DNA from: Proteobacteria bacterium UBA1844
GTDB lineage: Bacteria; Pseudomonadota; Gammaproteobacteria; Steroidobacterales; Woeseiaceae
Assembly: GCA_002338615.1 (NCBI GenBank)
Contig: DDIS01000152.1
Span: 1-7,603 of the forward strand
Length of the DNA stretch: 7,603 bases
Direction of reading: 5' to 3'
Shown here: positions 6,260-7,603 of the stretch, one piece after another
Layout of the letters: every line of letters starts with the position of its first letter
How positions within the stretch are numbered: position 1 is the first letter of the stretch
Program-made: the position numbers and the translations under genes
The notes under the pieces: generated by a model
Databases searched by the model: none
Told to the model about the DNA's origin: nothing
What the model saw: only the letters and a program-made list of their open reading frames with translations

Positions 6260-7603
6260 TTAGCGCGGTATGGGCTCGTCAAGGATCAGGGCGCGTACGT
6301 ACTTGACGGGCGGCGAACCGTACGACAACGCCTTGTCGTGGTACTTCCGCAGGCTGAAATCATCGCCCCAGGCGCGTTCGACTGCTTTGCGCATTTCGAT
6401 GTGCTCCTGGTAGCCTACGAAGTAGGTGGATAACTGAGCCGACGTCAATTGGGCACGCACCCATTTGCCCGCGGCTTCGCGTTCTTCCTGGAAACCACCC
6501 TCGATCATGAGGTACATCGCCTGTTCCCTGGTCATGCCATCCACATGGATGGCTGAGTCCATGATCGCGTTCGTGATGCTGCGCAGGTACCACTTCAGGT
6601 TTATGAGACGCATCAACGGGTCGTTGTCCAGGTAGCCTGCGTCGATCATGACGCGCTCTGCATACACGCCCCAGCCTTCGACAAACGGGCCGGACCAGAA
6701 CACGCTGCGCAATGTCGAAGGATATCGATTGCTGAGTGCAAGCTGCAGGTAGTGGCCTGGCACACCCTCGTGCAAGGTAAGGTCCTGCATTGAATACAGG
6801 TTGTACTCTCGCAGGAATGAGCGCACCTGCTGCTCGGTCCAGTCTTCAGGCAGTGGCGCGACCGCATAAAATGCACTTTGTCCCTTGTCGAGTGGGCCCG
6901 GTGGATCGAGATACGCAACTGAAACTCCGCGCTGGAATTCAGGCATGACGATGATCTCCACGGGATCGTCAGGCATCTCGACGATATTGTGCTCAACGAC
7001 GAAATCAATAGCCTGTTGTAACTGCTCTTTCGCCACTTCCACGATCCCGTCTGCGGGAGGCAGGTGCTGATAGGCGTTTTCCAGTGCCGCACGAATAACG
7101 ACCTGTTTGAACGCTTCGTCCGGATTGTCCGGGAAGTATGTATAGGGATGATTCCGGGCGTAAATTTCCTTCGCTATGTCATACATTTGGCTGCGCACAT
7201 TTTCATATTCACTCTCGGCGCGAGCCTGGATTTCCTTGCGGTTGAGTGGCGAGTCCAGCGCGAAAGCCAGCTTCTTGTCGTACAGCTCCGCACCGATTCG
7301 AAAATCCGCGTTGGCTTTTGGCAATAGTTTATTCTCAAGCCAGGACTGTTGATCTGCGATCGCATCTCTCGCCGTTTCGATCGCTGCCTCGAGATCTGCG
7401 CGCGCATCGGGCGCGAGTGACGCAAGATCCGGACTGATCATCGTGTCGATAATCGAAAGCAGTCCCTGGTTCTGCGCAACGGCCGTCTCCGCATGTATTT
7501 TTGGCACACGACTGATATCGAGGGCATCACGTGACTGGGCAAAAAACCGCGGCAATTGCAGGAGACGTGCTGTGACGTTGGCGAGCCGCTTCTCGAGCGG
7601 CTC
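6260..7603 (-). CDS. DUF885-family putative metallopeptidase (N-terminus outside window)
   Basis: The frame is open to the right edge, giving 447 residues of a protein whose family is usually near 600 residues, so the start lies beyond the window. A TTG codon at 7555 could be mistaken for a start, but the codons upstream of it (EPLEKRLANVTARLLQLP) continue the family-like helical sequence. The key motif is LHEGVPGHYLQ (about residues 277-287 of the visible part): His and Glu of HEGVPGH with a second Glu in FVEGWGVYAE (about 307-316) are the expected metal ligands and catalytic glutamate of a gluzincin-like site. The C-terminus is complete (ILDEPIPR, then TAA). DUF885 proteins are often exported, but a signal peptide cannot be checked here. 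The physiological substrate is not known. The gene is separated from the efflux operon by the REP cluster and is probably unrelated in function. Confidence 0.9.
   Translation of the reverse strand, partial: EPLEKRLANVTARLLQLPRFFAQSRDALDISRVPKIHAETAVAQNQGLLSIIDTMISPDLASLAPDARADLEAAIETARDAIADQQSWLENKLLPKANADFRIGAELYDKKLAFALDSPLNRKEIQARAESEYENVRSQMYDIAKEIYARNHPYTYFPDNPDEAFKQVVIRAALENAYQHLPPADGIVEVAKEQLQQAIDFVVEHNIVEMPDDPVEIIVMPEFQRGVSVAYLDPPGPLDKGQSAFYAVAPLPEDWTEQQVRSFLREYNLYSMQDLTLHEGVPGHYLQLALSNRYPSTLRSVFWSGPFVEGWGVYAERVMIDAGYLDNDPLMRLINLKWYLRSITNAIMDSAIHVDGMTREQAMYLMIEGGFQEEREAAGKWVRAQLTSAQLSTYFVGYQEHIEMRKAVERAWGDDFSLRKYHDKALSYGSPPVKYVRALILDEPIPR

Noticed and set aside
6161..6433. A 90-codon plus-strand frame starting in the REP cluster
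   Set aside because: It runs through REP units and then antisense to the conserved C-terminus of the DUF885 gene, with no ribosome binding site seen.
7553..7555. TTG as the start codon of the DUF885 gene
   Set aside because: The frame stays open to the window edge, the upstream codons look like family sequence, and the visible length is far short of the family norm.

Overview
The window looks like chromosomal DNA from a Gram-negative bacterium, most likely a gammaproteobacterium. It has a tripartite-type efflux system, which implies two membranes, a moderately high GC content, and several copies of a REP-type palindrome of the GTAGGAGC...GCGAT kind. Such palindromes are common in gammaproteobacterial genomes (Pseudomonas, xanthomonads and relatives). 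The genus cannot be fixed from the sequence.

All four genes are on the minus strand, so transcription runs from right to left. (1) 7603-6260 is the C-terminal part of a DUF885-family putative metallopeptidase, cut by the right edge. (2) 6259-5900 is a 360-base spacer. Its right part carries three REP units (6127-6233), two of them forming an inverted doublet; the rest is the leader of the efflux operon. (3) 5899-2801 encodes an RND inner-membrane efflux permease. (4) 2808-1615 encodes its periplasmic adaptor and overlaps the permease gene by 8 bases. (5) A 150-base gap follows. (6) 1464-82 encodes an APC-superfamily amino acid permease. (7) 81-1 holds a REP pair that runs off the left edge.

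The permease and adaptor form one functional unit: a proton-driven pump plus the fusion protein that would connect it to an outer-membrane channel. No channel (TolC type) and no dedicated regulator is in the window, so the channel is presumably encoded elsewhere. The amino acid permease has its own ribosome binding site and may be a separate unit. The peptidase is separated from the pump by the REP cluster.

Most of the content is ordinary. The observation most worth following is that one REP unit (25 bases identical to an intergenic copy) lies inside the adaptor coding sequence. It is translated in frame just before the signal-peptide core, in an unusually long N-terminal leader. The REP units also fall into two stem variants that differ by compensating base pairs, which supports a conserved hairpin. 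I saw no convincing sign of a wholly new system.
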